NCBI RefSeq assembly: GCF_006974145.1
Contig: NZ_CP039456.1
Coordinates: forward strand, 3,410,499 to 3,474,498
Source of the DNA: Changchengzhania lutea
Lineage (GTDB): Bacteria; Bacteroidota; Bacteroidia; Flavobacteriales; Flavobacteriaceae
Reading direction: 5' to 3'
DNA length: 64,000 nucleotides
Shown here piece by piece: positions 18,423 through 27,793 of this stretch. A program made the position numbers and the translations under genes. The notes beneath the pieces are model-generated. The model was not told where the DNA came from, did not search any database, and worked only from the letters and a program-made list of their open reading frames with translations. The first letter of the stretch is position 1, and every line of letters begins with the position of its first letter.

Positions 18423-21128
18423 TTATAATCGAACATCGGGTTGACGCCGTTGTTCGTATTTTAAATCTTTCAAAATGCTTGATTTGATACCAATAAAGAA
18501 ATTCCAAGAACTTCGTGTACTAAAAGGGACCCAACTAAAATTCATTCGCCAACTTAATAAATCACGTTCAAAACGCAATTGGGTATATGTAAAGCCTTGA
18601 TTTTTCAAATCGTAACCAGAAGAGGCGCCAACAGACCATTTTTCTGAAAGATCAATATCGCCAGAAAACATTAAGGAATGTGAAGAGATTTCATTTTGGC
18701 GTGCTGAATTTGAATAGTTAACCGCATAGGCCAAACGCAAAGACCAGGGTATTTTATAGTTGTAAAGATCGCTGGGAACTTCTTCTTCCTCAACCTCGTC
18801 ATCAGCAAATTGCTGATTCGCAAAATCTTCAGAAACGCCGAATAAATCATCGGCACGACCGCCACTTCTTAAATTCTCTCGGCTACTATCGCTTTCATCA
18901 TCATCCTTCTTCCCATCCTTACTAGAAAGCGACCAACTAGCGGTTAAGTTAGCGCTGGTCAATCTAAATAAACTGCCCCCATTATCAATATTAAATTTAT
19001 CGATTTTCTTATTATTGCTATCTAACGCATAGGGGTCTAAGGTAGCCCCAAAATTGATACTCATTTTATTTTTAAAGAGTTGTGTGCCACCAGACATTCT
19101 AACAGCACTCCACTGTAAGGAATCGCCGGCAAAATTATAGGAGGTTGAGAAGTTTAAATTATTTAGAAGGATAACTTTCTTTGGCTCCGTAGCAGTGCTA
19201 TCTTTATCGCGAACTTTAGCTTCAAAGTTATTGGATAATGACATGCCCATGGAGCTCGAAAAATTTTTATTTGGTGTACCAAAAATGGAGCCTTCAAAAC
19301 GGGTGAACTCAACATCATCGGTAGTTTGTCCGTCGGCACTAACCACTTCATAGGTGTCGTAATATTTATCAAATGATGGATTAATATTATAACTCAACGA
19401 GGGTCTCATAACATGGCGTATCGCCTTTATTTTTTTGTCTTCACCTTCCTTTTCAAAATTAAACATCCCATAAATAGTAGTTCCTAAACTGGTACTAAAA
19501 TTATAGGTTCTAAAGGTGTCAAAACCGTTAATGGTTTCTGTTACCGGTTGCCTTTCAACAGGGTCATAGGTTCTGTCAATGGTTTTAAAGGTCCATACCT
19601 CGTTGTAATTGGTACTGGCACTAACGCTAAAATACTTGAATACCTTAAAATTTGTACTTAGGGGAATGGTGTGTTGGAATCCAGTTTTAGCATCGTCGAA
19701 CATTTCCTTTTTAAAGAAAAGGGAATCGGTAGTTTGAATTCTATTCTCCGCCCTTAAATTATATTGTAGATTAATGTTTTGAATGACTCCTTTTTTTGAA
19801 CCGACCTTTGGTGCCAACGGGAATATTCTGCCAACGCTTCCTTGAAAGGTTGGAAGCGTCATATTAATCTGTTCGGTATTCGTATTTTGCGAATGCGTAG
19901 CCGTAACACTAAAATTCACTTGGGGTTCTCCTTGAAATGTTTTGGAATACGATACAGAAGATGCTAGCGTATTATTTAAAAAAGACCCAGTGTTTACCTG
20001 ATTGATAGAACTACGGTAATAGGTGCTACTACCCAAGTTCACAGAAGCCGAAAACCTAGAGTTGGGATTGGATTTTGAGTCTTGGCTGTGAGACCACCTT
20101 AAATTATAAATGGTGTTTTTTCCATAATCTGGAAAGCCACGTTCACTGGTTATTAAATTTTCATAACGAAAACTAAGGTTTCCGTTGAATCTATATCGAA
20201 CTCTGTATTTATTTTCAACGCGAAAGCCATAGCTACCATTCGTATAATAATCACCTAAAACAGCCAAATCAAAATAGTCACTTATGGCAAAGTAGTAGCC
20301 ACCATTTTGAAGAAAGTAACCGCGGTCATTTTGTTCACCAAAACTTGGAATAATCACACCAGAAGTTTGTTTCTCAGACTGTGGAAAAAAGCCAAACGGG
20401 AGTCCAAGAGGGGTAGGGACGTCATAAATAAAGAGGTTAGCTAAACCCGTAACTATTTTTTTTCCAGGCACAATTTTGGCCTTTCTAAGTTTGATATAAT
20501 ATTCTGGATCTTCTAAATCTTTGGCGGTCGTATATTTAGCATCTTTTAAAAAGTAGACCGAATCGTTTTCCTTTTTCGTGATTTCAGCAATAACAGTACC
20601 TTCACCTTGCTCAGTTTTAGAATTGAAAATAAGCGCTTTTTTGCTTTCTGTATTAAAAACAATAGAATCAGGTTCTACAACATTGGCCCCTTGTGTAAAA
20701 ATTGGTGCCTGTGTATAGCCTTCGATAGAATCAGTAATACCACGTGCATATACCGTATTGGTGCTGTAATCTATAATAATATTACCCGCTTTTATATTCA
20801 TGTCACCATAATCAATAACGGCTTCATTATAGAGATAGAGCTTTCGTTTTTTATTGTTGAATTTGGTATAATCAACAGCACTGTATTTGACAATATATTC
20901 TAAAAGATCTTTCTTCTTTTGCGCAGTAGAATCTGTTGCTGTAGTATCCTGAATGGCCTCAGAAATTTCAGGTTTAACTTCTAAACTATCAGTTGCTATA
21001 ATGACCGTATCTTTTTTGCTCGGATTAATGCTGTCCTGTTTTCTTGGGATATCTTGGGCGAAGCTAAACGTGTTGATAAACACTGTAAAACTTAATGCAA
21101 AAAGTATTTTAAAGTTGTTTGTACGCAA
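18423..21128 (-). CDS. lptD: LptD-like outer-membrane LPS assembly protein
   Basis: A large outer-membrane beta-barrel. After a signal peptide ending SFAQ comes a Ser/Asp-rich linker, an OstA/LptA-like beta-jellyroll (LYNEAVIDYGDMNIKAGNI onward) and a long barrel closing near EQRRQPDVRL. The domain order is that of Bacteroidota LptD, which inserts lipopolysaccharide into the outer leaflet. I place the start at TTG 21128, giving an N-terminus RTNNFKILFALSFTVFIN, because the frame's earlier TTG at 21179 overlaps a good -7 promoter box; starting at 21179 would add 17 residues of no obvious use. It precedes ridA and is divergent from the amidase-mlaD unit. Confidence 0.9.
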   Translation of the reverse strand: MRTNNFKILFALSFTVFINTFSFAQDIPRKQDSINPSKKDTVIIATDSLEVKPEISEAIQDTTATDSTAQKKKDLLEYIVKYSAVDYTKFNNKKRKLYLYNEAVIDYGDMNIKAGNIIIDYSTNTVYARGITDSIEGYTQAPIFTQGANVVEPDSIVFNTESKKALIFNSKTEQGEGTVIAEITKKENDSVYFLKDAKYTTAKDLEDPEYYIKLRKAKIVPGKKIVTGLANLFIYDVPTPLGLPFGFFPQSEKQTSGVIIPSFGEQNDRGYFLQNGGYYFAISDYFDLAVLGDYYTNGSYGFRVENKYRVRYRFNGNLSFRYENLITSERGFPDYGKNTIYNLRWSHSQDSKSNPNSRFSASVNLGSSTYYRSSINQVNTGSFLNNTLASSVSYSKTFQGEPQVNFSVTATHSQNTNTEQINMTLPTFQGSVGRIFPLAPKVGSKKGVIQNINLQYNLRAENRIQTTDSLFFKKEMFDDAKTGFQHTIPLSTNFKVFKYFSVSASTNYNEVWTFKTIDRTYDPVERQPVTETINGFDTFRTYNFSTSLGTTIYGMFNFEKEGEDKKIKAIRHVMRPSLSYNINPSFDKYYDTYEVVSADGQTTDDVEFTRFEGSIFGTPNKNFSSSMGMSLSNNFEAKVRDKDSTATEPKKVILLNNLNFSTSYNFAGDSLQWSAVRMSGGTQLFKNKMSINFGATLDPYALDSNNKKIDKFNIDNGGSLFRLTSANLTASWSLSSKDGKKDDDESDSSRENLRSGGRADDLFGVSEDFANQQFADDEVEEEEVPSDLYNYKIPWSLRLAYAVNYSNSARQNEISSHSLMFSGDIDLSEKWSVGASSGYDLKNQGFTYTQLRFERDLLSWRMNFSWVPFSTRSSWNFFIGIKSSILKDLKYEQRRQPDVRL

Positions 21129-21176
21129 CGCTTTTAAATGTATTTTTGTAAAAGTATGGCTCGGTTTTTGAATTGC

Positions 21177-21184
21177 CAAAATTA
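21177..21184 (-). promoter_or_regulatory. Candidate -7 box for lptD
   Basis: Read on the minus strand the bases are TAATTTTG, an exact fit to the Bacteroidota TAnnTTTG box, about 50 bases before the proposed lptD start at 21128. No convincing TTG is found 19-21 bases further upstream, so the promoter is only half supported. Confidence 0.4.
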
Positions 21185-21356
21185 CATATATTTTTCTGTG
21201 ATTGATTTATTTATTCACTTAAAAATTGAAATTTAAAATAAACCAAGTTTTTTAATCGTTAAGTTCCTCATAGCTTACTGTTTATGGGTTTTTTGTTTAA
21301 AAAGGCATAAAGCATAGTTTTGATAGAATGGATTTAAAGCAACAATAGCATATCAC

Positions 21357-22466
21357 ATGAAAACGGGTAACATATTACTTTTCGTATCTTTTATAATAGT
21401 ATTAACATTTTCATCTTTTGTAATAAAGCAAGAAGATAAGTCTTCGGGCAAGTTTATTGTCGTATTAGATGCAGGTCATGGTGGTAAAGACCCTGGTAAG
21501 CCTTCTAAATATGGTTACAAAGAAAAAGACATCGCCCTTAAAATAGTATTGCTTGTAGGAAAGCAATTAGAGAAAAATCCAAACATAAAAGTGGTTTACA
21601 CAAGAAAAAAGGATGTATTCATTGAATTGAAGGACAGGCCAAGAATAGCAAATAAAGCTAAAGCCGATTTGTTTGTTTCCGTACACTGCAATGCCCATCA
21701 TACCCAGGCCTACGGGACCGAAACCTTTGTTTTAGGAGTGGCGAATACCCAACGTAACTTTGAAGTTGCCAAGGCTGAGAACGAGGTAATATTTTTAGAA
21801 GATGATTATGAAAAGAAATATGAAGGGTTTAATCCAAATACTCCTGAAATAGGCATAGGGTTGGCGCTTATTCAAGAGGAATACACAGATCAAAGTATTC
21901 TATTGGCTAGTCTAATTGAGAAGAATTTTGCCAATAAGATTAAAAGAAAAAGCAGGGGAGTTAAGCAAGCGAGTTTATGGGTGATGCATCAAACTGTTAT
22001 GCCTAGCGTTTTAATAGAAACAGGTTTTGTAACCAATAAGAAAGAAGGGTCGTATCTAAACTCTAAAAAAGGTCAACAAGAAATTTCAGAATCCATTGTA
22101 AATGCCATTCTAGAGTATAAGAAAAGTTTAGATAATAATATAGGAGATTCATTAGAGGCTGAAGATGATATTTTATTACCTACTGAAGAACGCATTGTTA
22201 ACGACGTTATCTTTAAAGTGCAAATTGCAGCAAGTTCCAAAGTTCTAGAACCAAGATCTTATAATTTTAAGGGTTTAACTGATATTTCGCGTATCCAAGT
22301 TGGTAGTATTTATAAATATTATTATGGTAATACCTCAGATTATAACAAGACCAAAGTTATGGAGCAGGAAGCTAAAAAGAAAGGCTACACCTCAAGCTTT
22401 ATTGTTGCATTTAAAGATGGAAAGAAAGTCGCTTTGGCAGAAGCTTTAAAATCAACTGCGAATTAA
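21357..22466 (+). CDS. N-acetylmuramoyl-L-alanine amidase
   Basis: A 369-residue exported cell-wall hydrolase that cuts the lactyl-alanine bond of peptidoglycan. N-terminal signal or anchor at residues 5-23; Amidase_3 domain from 33 to about 250 with zinc ligands H41 (DAGHGG), E56 and H110 (SVHCN) and catalytic E221 (LIETGFVTN). The C-terminal 90 residues (VIFKVQIAASSK to FIVAFKDGKKV) look like a SPOR domain, which would bind denuded septal glycan. ATG start, first of a run amidase-mlaD-FeS-CCG on the plus strand. Together with lptD and mlaD it forms an envelope-biogenesis neighbourhood. Confidence 0.92.
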   Translation: MKTGNILLFVSFIIVLTFSSFVIKQEDKSSGKFIVVLDAGHGGKDPGKPSKYGYKEKDIALKIVLLVGKQLEKNPNIKVVYTRKKDVFIELKDRPRIANKAKADLFVSVHCNAHHTQAYGTETFVLGVANTQRNFEVAKAENEVIFLEDDYEKKYEGFNPNTPEIGIGLALIQEEYTDQSILLASLIEKNFANKIKRKSRGVKQASLWVMHQTVMPSVLIETGFVTNKKEGSYLNSKKGQQEISESIVNAILEYKKSLDNNIGDSLEAEDDILLPTEERIVNDVIFKVQIAASSKVLEPRSYNFKGLTDISRIQVGSIYKYYYGNTSDYNKTKVMEQEAKKKGYTSSFIVAFKDGKKVALAEALKSTAN

Positions 22467-22517
22467 AGGGTATTCTTTTCAAATTTATTTTAAATTTGTG
22501 CTTCTAAAACAATCAAT

Positions 22518-23480
22518 TTGAAATTATCTAGAGAAGTTAAAGCCGGAATTTTAGTTATATTAGGGATCGCACTTTTTATATTTGGGTTTAACTATTTAAA
22601 AGGCAAAAACTTACTCGATTCCTCCCGAACGTATTACTCAATCTATGATAATGTGGAAGGCTTGTCCACATCAACCCCCGTAACTATTAATGGTTTAACC
22701 GTAGGAAAAGTGATGTCAATATCATTCAACGAAGATGCCTCTGGTAAACTTTTGGTTAAAATGCTTGTTGATAATGATTTTCAGTTTTCAAAAAACAGCA
22801 AAGCTCAATTATACGAAACTGGACTTATTGGCGGGAAAGCCATTGCCATACTTCCGGCTTTTGACAATGCCGAAAATGCTATTGGTGGAGACTTTTTAGA
22901 AGGTTCCACGAAAGCAGGGTTAACCGATTTGGTAAATCAAAGGTTAACGCCTCTCCAAGAAAAAATTGAAACTATGATGGTGAGTGCAGATATCTTGTTA
23001 AATAATATCAACGATATTTTTGATGAGCAAACCAAAGCGAACTTAAAAAGTAGTGTTTCAGGTCTTAACTCAACCATAGCCTCTTTCCAAGAAACTTCGA
23101 TCTCACTTAACCAATTGTTAAAAACTAATGAAGTAAAATTAAATAGCGTACTAACCAATGCCAATAACGTAACCAGTGACTTGGCAGAGGTAACAAAAAC
23201 TATTGCAGATGCAGATTTAGGGAAAACGATAAAGAATTTAGAATCAACCCTTCAGAATTTTAATAACATCATATCCAATTTAGAAAACGGACAAGGGTCT
23301 ATGGGTAAATTACTGGCCGATGAACAATTGTATAACAATCTAGAAGGGGCTTCTAAACAATTAGAACAGTTACTTGAAGATATGAAATTAAACCCAAAAC
23401 GCTATGTTCACTTCTCGCTATTCGGCAAAAAACCAAAACAATATGATGCTGATGGGAATGAAGTCAAAACCGATAATTAA
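22518..23480 (+). CDS. MlaD/MCE family lipid-transport protein
   Basis: A 320-residue periplasmic protein anchored by a helix at residues 9-25. One MCE domain follows (YYSIYDNVEGLSTSTPVTIN, with GLIGGKAIAI near 108-117), then a long helical, coiled-coil-like part (150-300) typical of MCE proteins that form tunnels for phospholipid transfer between membranes. The start is TTG; the product begins KLSREVKAGILVI, as usual for MlaD. No ATPase or permease of an Mla system is adjacent. It is 51 bases after the amidase and 12 before the next gene, so co-transcription is likely. Confidence 0.9.
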   Translation: MKLSREVKAGILVILGIALFIFGFNYLKGKNLLDSSRTYYSIYDNVEGLSTSTPVTINGLTVGKVMSISFNEDASGKLLVKMLVDNDFQFSKNSKAQLYETGLIGGKAIAILPAFDNAENAIGGDFLEGSTKAGLTDLVNQRLTPLQEKIETMMVSADILLNNINDIFDEQTKANLKSSVSGLNSTIASFQETSISLNQLLKTNEVKLNSVLTNANNVTSDLAEVTKTIADADLGKTIKNLESTLQNFNNIISNLENGQGSMGKLLADEQLYNNLEGASKQLEQLLEDMKLNPKRYVHFSLFGKKPKQYDADGNEVKTDN

Positions 23481-23492
23481 CCCAACCTGATT

Positions 23493-24800
23493 ATGGATTA
23501 CTTACCAAATATAATCTTTGCCATTGCGCTTATTCTCGGACTTGGTTTTTTTGCAAAAAACGTAAAGAAACTTAAACGAAATATCATGTTGGGCCATGAT
23601 GTCGATGTTAGTGATAACAAATCACAACGTTGGAAAAATATGGCGATGATAGCATTGGGGCAAAGTAAAATGGTGCGTCGCCCCATTGCCGGTTTTTTAC
23701 ACGTGATTGTGTATGTAGGGTTTGTGATTATAAATATAGAGGTTTTAGAAATTATCATTGATGGTCTTTTAGGAACGCATAGGGTGTTTTCTTCAATAGG
23801 GCCTTTATATGGCATATTAATTGGAGCATTTGAAATTTTGGCGCTCTTGGTATTTGTGTCAGTTGTACTTTTTTGGATTCGTAGAAATGTAATTAAATTG
23901 CAACGTTTCTGGAAAAGCGAAATGACCAGTTGGCCAAAAAATGACGCGAATTTCATATTATACTTCGAAATGGTTTTAATGACCTTGTTCCTTGTAATGA
24001 ATGCGACGGATACCAATTTTCAAGATTTAAATTCAGGGAATATAGTCAGCCAGTTTATCGCCCCTTGGTTCGATGGATTTTCCGAAACCGTACTGCATAC
24101 TATAGAAAGAGCGGCTTGGTGGATTCATATTTTAGGCATTTTGGTTTTCTTAAATTACCTATACTATTCGAAACACCTTCATATTTTATTGGCCTTTCCA
24201 AATACCTATTACGGGCGTTTAAAGCCAAAAGGTGCTTTAAATAATTTGGAAGCGGTAACTGCCGAAGTAAAAATGATGATGGATCCTAATATCGATCCTT
24301 TTGCAGCACCAGAAGAAGGAGTAGAGGACGATGTGCCTGCAAAATTTGGAGCCAGCGATGTTCAAGATTTAAACTGGGTCCAGCTATTAAGCGCATATAC
24401 CTGTACCGAATGTGGACGCTGTACCAGTGAGTGTCCGGCAAATCAAACGGGCAAAAAGTTATCCCCTCGTAAAATAATGATGGACACTAGGGACCGTTTG
24501 GAGGAAGTTGGCAAAAACATAGATGCTAATAACGGCGAGTTTAAGGAAGACGGGAAACAACTTTTGGATACGTATATTACCCGTGAAGAACTTTGGGCCT
24601 GTACATCCTGCAACGCCTGTGTCGAAGCCTGCCCCGTAAGCATTGATCCACTTTCAATAATTATAGATATGAGACGCTATTTGGTGATGGAACAATCTGC
24701 AGCACCAGTAGAACTAAACAATATGATGACCAATATTGAGAACAACGGTGCACCATGGCCATATAACCAGATGGATCGGTTGAACTGGAAAAATGAATAA
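23493..24800 (+). CDS. Membrane-bound 4Fe-4S protein, HdrC/GlpC-like
   Basis: 435 residues. Five or so hydrophobic segments in the first 240 residues (about 5-20, 68-90, 105-130, 155-175, 215-232) resemble a NarI-type membrane part, followed by a soluble domain with two 4Fe-4S clusters: CTECGRCTSECP and, 50 residues on, CTSCNACVEACP. This is the layout of a quinone-linked electron-transfer subunit paired with a CCG-domain protein. The partner is the next gene (24891). The electron donor or acceptor is unknown; related pairs include lactate and heterodisulfide-type oxidoreductases. Confidence 0.87.
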   Translation: MDYLPNIIFAIALILGLGFFAKNVKKLKRNIMLGHDVDVSDNKSQRWKNMAMIALGQSKMVRRPIAGFLHVIVYVGFVIINIEVLEIIIDGLLGTHRVFSSIGPLYGILIGAFEILALLVFVSVVLFWIRRNVIKLQRFWKSEMTSWPKNDANFILYFEMVLMTLFLVMNATDTNFQDLNSGNIVSQFIAPWFDGFSETVLHTIERAAWWIHILGILVFLNYLYYSKHLHILLAFPNTYYGRLKPKGALNNLEAVTAEVKMMMDPNIDPFAAPEEGVEDDVPAKFGASDVQDLNWVQLLSAYTCTECGRCTSECPANQTGKKLSPRKIMMDTRDRLEEVGKNIDANNGEFKEDGKQLLDTYITREELWACTSCNACVEACPVSIDPLSIIIDMRRYLVMEQSAAPVELNNMMTNIENNGAPWPYNQMDRLNWKNE

Positions 24801-24849
24801 TTAAATAATTTTGGGCGTTACCAATCCCTAACGCAAAAACAACATACAT

Positions 24850-24874
24850 CCTGCGAGGTTTTGAACCTTGTAGG
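24850..24874. repeat. Short hairpin repeat between the Fe-S genes
   Basis: CCTGCGAGGTT (24850-24860) and AACCTTGTAGG (24864-24874) form an 11-bp stem with two G-T type mismatches and a 3-base loop. It is not followed by a T-run, so it is unlikely to terminate. It resembles the short CCTACAAGGTT-type intergenic repeats I recall from flavobacterial genomes; only one copy is visible here. Confidence 0.45.
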
Positions 24875-24890
24875 TATTAAACTTTAAACA

Positions 24891-25682
24891 ATGAGCGAAT
24901 TACTTAAAGTACCTACGATGGCCGAATATATGGCACAAGGCAAACAACCAGAAGTATTGTTTTGGGTGGGCTGTGCAGGTAGTTTTGATGACCGAGCAAA
25001 AAAGATAACAAAAGCATTTGTCAAGTTATTAAATAAAGCAAACGTCGAATTTGCAGTATTAGGAACTGAAGAGAGCTGTACCGGAGATCCAGCAAAAAGA
25101 TCGGGCAACGAGTTTTTATTTCAAATGCAAGCGGTGACCAATATTGAGGTCATGAATGCTTATGAAATAAAGAAAATAGTCACGGCATGTCCGCACTGTT
25201 TCAATACCATTAAAAACGAGTATCCAGAATTAGGTGGGAACTATGAGGTGATGCATCACACACAATTCTTAAAAACACTGCTTGACGATGGCCGTTTGAC
25301 CATTGAAGGTGGTAAATATAAAGGCAAACGTATTACCTTTCATGATCCTTGTTATTTAGGTCGTGCCAATAACGTTTATGAAGCACCGCGAGAACTCATT
25401 CAAAAACTTGAGGCGGAGTTGGTGGAAATGAAAAACTGCAAACGCAATGGCTTATGCTGCGGTGCTGGAGGAGCTCAAATGTTTAAGGAACCTGAAAAGG
25501 GTGACAAAGATGTGAATATTGAGCGTACAGAACAAGCGCTGGAAGTAAAACCAGATATTATTGCAGCAGGTTGCCCGTTTTGTAACACGATGATGACGGA
25601 TGGCGTAAAAGTAAAAGAACAGGAAGGCGATGTTCAAGTCATGGATGTTGCAGAATTGATTGCGAACGCACAGGATTTATAA
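24891..25682 (+). CDS. CCG-domain Fe-S protein, HdrB/LutA-like
   Basis: A 263-residue soluble protein with two cysteine-rich CCG domains: the first around VGCAGSFDD (residues 24-32) to CPHCFNTIKN, the second from HDPCYLGRAN through NGLCCGAGGAQ to CPFCNTMM. Such domains bind special Fe-S centres in heterodisulfide reductase subunit B and lactate-utilisation protein A. Separated by 90 bases from the membrane Fe-S gene, it probably forms a complex with it. The physiological substrate cannot be read from the sequence. Confidence 0.9.
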   Translation: MSELLKVPTMAEYMAQGKQPEVLFWVGCAGSFDDRAKKITKAFVKLLNKANVEFAVLGTEESCTGDPAKRSGNEFLFQMQAVTNIEVMNAYEIKKIVTACPHCFNTIKNEYPELGGNYEVMHHTQFLKTLLDDGRLTIEGGKYKGKRITFHDPCYLGRANNVYEAPRELIQKLEAELVEMKNCKRNGLCCGAGGAQMFKEPEKGDKDVNIERTEQALEVKPDIIAAGCPFCNTMMTDGVKVKEQEGDVQVMDVAELIANAQDL

Positions 25683-25688
25683 TTTAGA

Positions 25689-25859
25689 ATGAATACTATA
25701 AGAATTTCTGGGATTGTCATTTTAATAGTTGGTATTATTATGAACAGATTTTTAAATAACGACGGAATAGATTTTGTTTCTGGATTATTAATTGGATTGG
25801 GAATAGGGACTATTATTACAGGACAAATAAGCACCAAATACAATCATAAAAAATGCTAG
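25689..25859 (+). CDS. Small membrane protein, 56 residues
   Basis: A short ORF begins with ATG 6 bases after the CCG gene stop and ends TGC TAG at 25859, overlapping the next gene's ATG by 7 bases. Its product is almost wholly hydrophobic: helix one about residues 5-18 (RISGIVILIVGIIM), a polar turn NRFLNNDG, helix two about 29-45, then a basic tail STKYNHKK. The tight spacing on both sides and two clean helices argue it is real. No family is recognised; function is unknown. Confidence 0.6.
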   Translation: MNTIRISGIVILIVGIIMNRFLNNDGIDFVSGLLIGLGIGTIITGQISTKYNHKKC

Positions 25860-26338
25860 TAGATTTTAATACCTTACCAGAAGAATCACGTGTTTGGATA
25901 TACCAAGCCAATCGCTCTTTTACAGAAACAGAGCTTACCGAAATAAAATCGAAGCTCGACGTATTTATAGATAACTGGACGGCTCATGGCAGTAATCTAG
26001 AATCAGGCTATATTATTAAATATAAGCGATTTATAGTTATTGGCTTAAATCAAGACTTAAATAATGCTACAGGATGTTCTATTGATGCATCCGTTCATTT
26101 TATTCAACAATTAGAGAAGGATTATAACGTGGATTTAATGGATAAGATGAATGTTTCTTATAAGCAAGGCGACTTTGTAGCCTATAAAACACTTACCGAT
26201 TTTAGAAAAATGGCTAAGGATAAAGCTGTGTCAAAAAAAACGATTGTGTTTAATAATTTAGTAAACAACATCACAGAGTTCAAAGAAAATTGGGAAGTTC
26301 CAGCAAGCGAGAGTTGGCATAGTCGATTTATAAAGTAA
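25853..26338 (+). CDS. Conserved flavobacterial protein of unknown function
   Basis: A 161-residue soluble protein. Relatives in Flavobacteriaceae are often labelled ABC transporter ATPase, but I see no Walker A, signature or Walker B motif, so that name is not supported. It opens with FNTLPEESRVWIYQANRSFTE and ends with an aromatic VPASESWHSRFI tail. ATG at 25853 lies inside the end of the small membrane gene, indicating translational coupling. Nothing in the context fixes its role. Confidence 0.8.
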   Translation: MLVDFNTLPEESRVWIYQANRSFTETELTEIKSKLDVFIDNWTAHGSNLESGYIIKYKRFIVIGLNQDLNNATGCSIDASVHFIQQLEKDYNVDLMDKMNVSYKQGDFVAYKTLTDFRKMAKDKAVSKKTIVFNNLVNNITEFKENWEVPASESWHSRFIK

Positions 26339-26423
26339 ATTATCAAAAATTTGATATACAAAAACTTTCATGTCTCACCGAGAATAATCATTTTTACACC
26401 ATTCTAAAAGTAATCATGATATT

Positions 26424-27647
26424 ATGACTAGCGAGATTGTCTTATTAAATATTTCAGGACCAGATAAACCTGGTTTAACTTCTAGCTTAACCTGTGTTTT
26501 GGCAGAATATGGTGCTAAAGTATTGGATATTGGTCAAGCCAATATTCATGACACATTATCCTTGGGCATATTATTCGAAATTCAGTCCAAGAAAAAATCT
26601 GCAGCGGTTTTAAAAGATTTACTCTTTAAAGCCTACGAACTTGGTATCACAGCGAAGTTTACGCCGATTAGCATGGGAGATTATGAGAATTGGGTTGGTC
26701 TTCAGGGAAAAGATAGATATATCATTACTATTCTTGGAGAAAAACTGGCTGCCGAACAGATTTCTGAAGTGACTAAAGTGATATCAGATAAAAACTTGAA
26801 TATTGATTCTATAAAGCGGCTTACTGGTCGAATATCCCTGATTACAAAGGATGAATATCCTAGAGCTTCCATACAGCTTTCAATTCGGGGAAAAATCGAT
26901 AACAAAGCAGAGTTTACTGAAAAATTCATGCAAATTTCTAGCGATTTAGATGTAGATATCGCATTTCAAGAAGATAATATTTACAGACGTAACAGACGAT
27001 TGGTGTGTTTTGATATGGATTCAACGCTTATTCAAACCGAAGTTATTGATGAATTAGCAGAATTAGCAGGTGTTGGTGATGAAGTCAGAGCCATTACAGA
27101 GTCGGCGATGCAGGGAGAAATTGATTTTAAGGAAAGTTTTGTGAGGCGTATGAAACTCTTAAAAGGCTTACGCGAAGATGTGCTTCATGATGTGGCCATC
27201 AATTTACCAATAACAAAAGGGGCAAGACGCCTTATCGATACCTTAAAAAGCTATGGCTTTAAAACCGCTATACTATCAGGTGGTTTTTCATATTTCGGAA
27301 ATTATTTAAAAGAAGAGCTTGGTATGGACTATGTGTATGCCAATGAACTGGAGATTGTCGATGGTGTGCTCACTGGCGGGTATCTTGGGGAAATTGTGGA
27401 TGGTAACAAAAAAGCAGAGTATCTTAAAGAAATTGTTGAAAAAGAAGGCATACACATCAACCAGACCATTGCAGTTGGCGATGGCGCAAATGATTTGGCC
27501 ATGCTGAACCTAGCCGGATTAGGCATAGCATTTCATGCCAAACCTAAGGTAAAAGACAATGCACAAAATTCTATTTCCAGTATTGGTTTAGATGGTGTTT
27601 TATATTTGTTAGGCTATCATGACAGACATATTGATTTACTGGATTAG
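26424..27647 (+). CDS. serB: Phosphoserine phosphatase with N-terminal ACT-type domains
   Basis: A 407-residue enzyme for the last step of serine synthesis. Residues 1-180 form two ACT-like regulatory modules (LLNISGPDKPGLTSSL at 7-22 is a typical ACT start). The HAD catalytic part starts at 190 with CFDMDSTLIQTEVIDE (nucleophile D197, acid D199), continues with ILSGGFSYFG and closes with VGDGANDLAML. Length is that of the ACT-fused SerB found in many Bacteroidota. ATG start; monocistronic or at the end of the preceding run. Confidence 0.95.
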   Translation: MTSEIVLLNISGPDKPGLTSSLTCVLAEYGAKVLDIGQANIHDTLSLGILFEIQSKKKSAAVLKDLLFKAYELGITAKFTPISMGDYENWVGLQGKDRYIITILGEKLAAEQISEVTKVISDKNLNIDSIKRLTGRISLITKDEYPRASIQLSIRGKIDNKAEFTEKFMQISSDLDVDIAFQEDNIYRRNRRLVCFDMDSTLIQTEVIDELAELAGVGDEVRAITESAMQGEIDFKESFVRRMKLLKGLREDVLHDVAINLPITKGARRLIDTLKSYGFKTAILSGGFSYFGNYLKEELGMDYVYANELEIVDGVLTGGYLGEIVDGNKKAEYLKEIVEKEGIHINQTIAVGDGANDLAMLNLAGLGIAFHAKPKVKDNAQNSISSIGLDGVLYLLGYHDRHIDLLD

Positions 27648-27793
27648 GTCTAAAAAGATTGATCATGAATTTAGATAGTATTAAGTTAACTAATTCTTTA
27701 TAAATCTATCTTAAAGTCTTTTTATCTTCTTCTTAAATGTATTAATTTGGCACGGTTATTAGGGGTACGTTGTAGGATCCCTAAAACATTATA

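Noticed and set aside
20607-20903. 98-codon plus-strand ORF inside lptD
   Set aside because: Antisense to a well-supported gene, with biased hydrophobic and Cys content typical of shadow frames.
23498-24016. 172-codon minus-strand ORF opposite the membrane Fe-S gene
   Set aside because: Long but antisense to helices of a clear gene; low complexity and no motif.
25853-26338. ABC transporter ATPase label for the 161-residue protein
   Set aside because: No Walker A, signature or Walker B motif is present.
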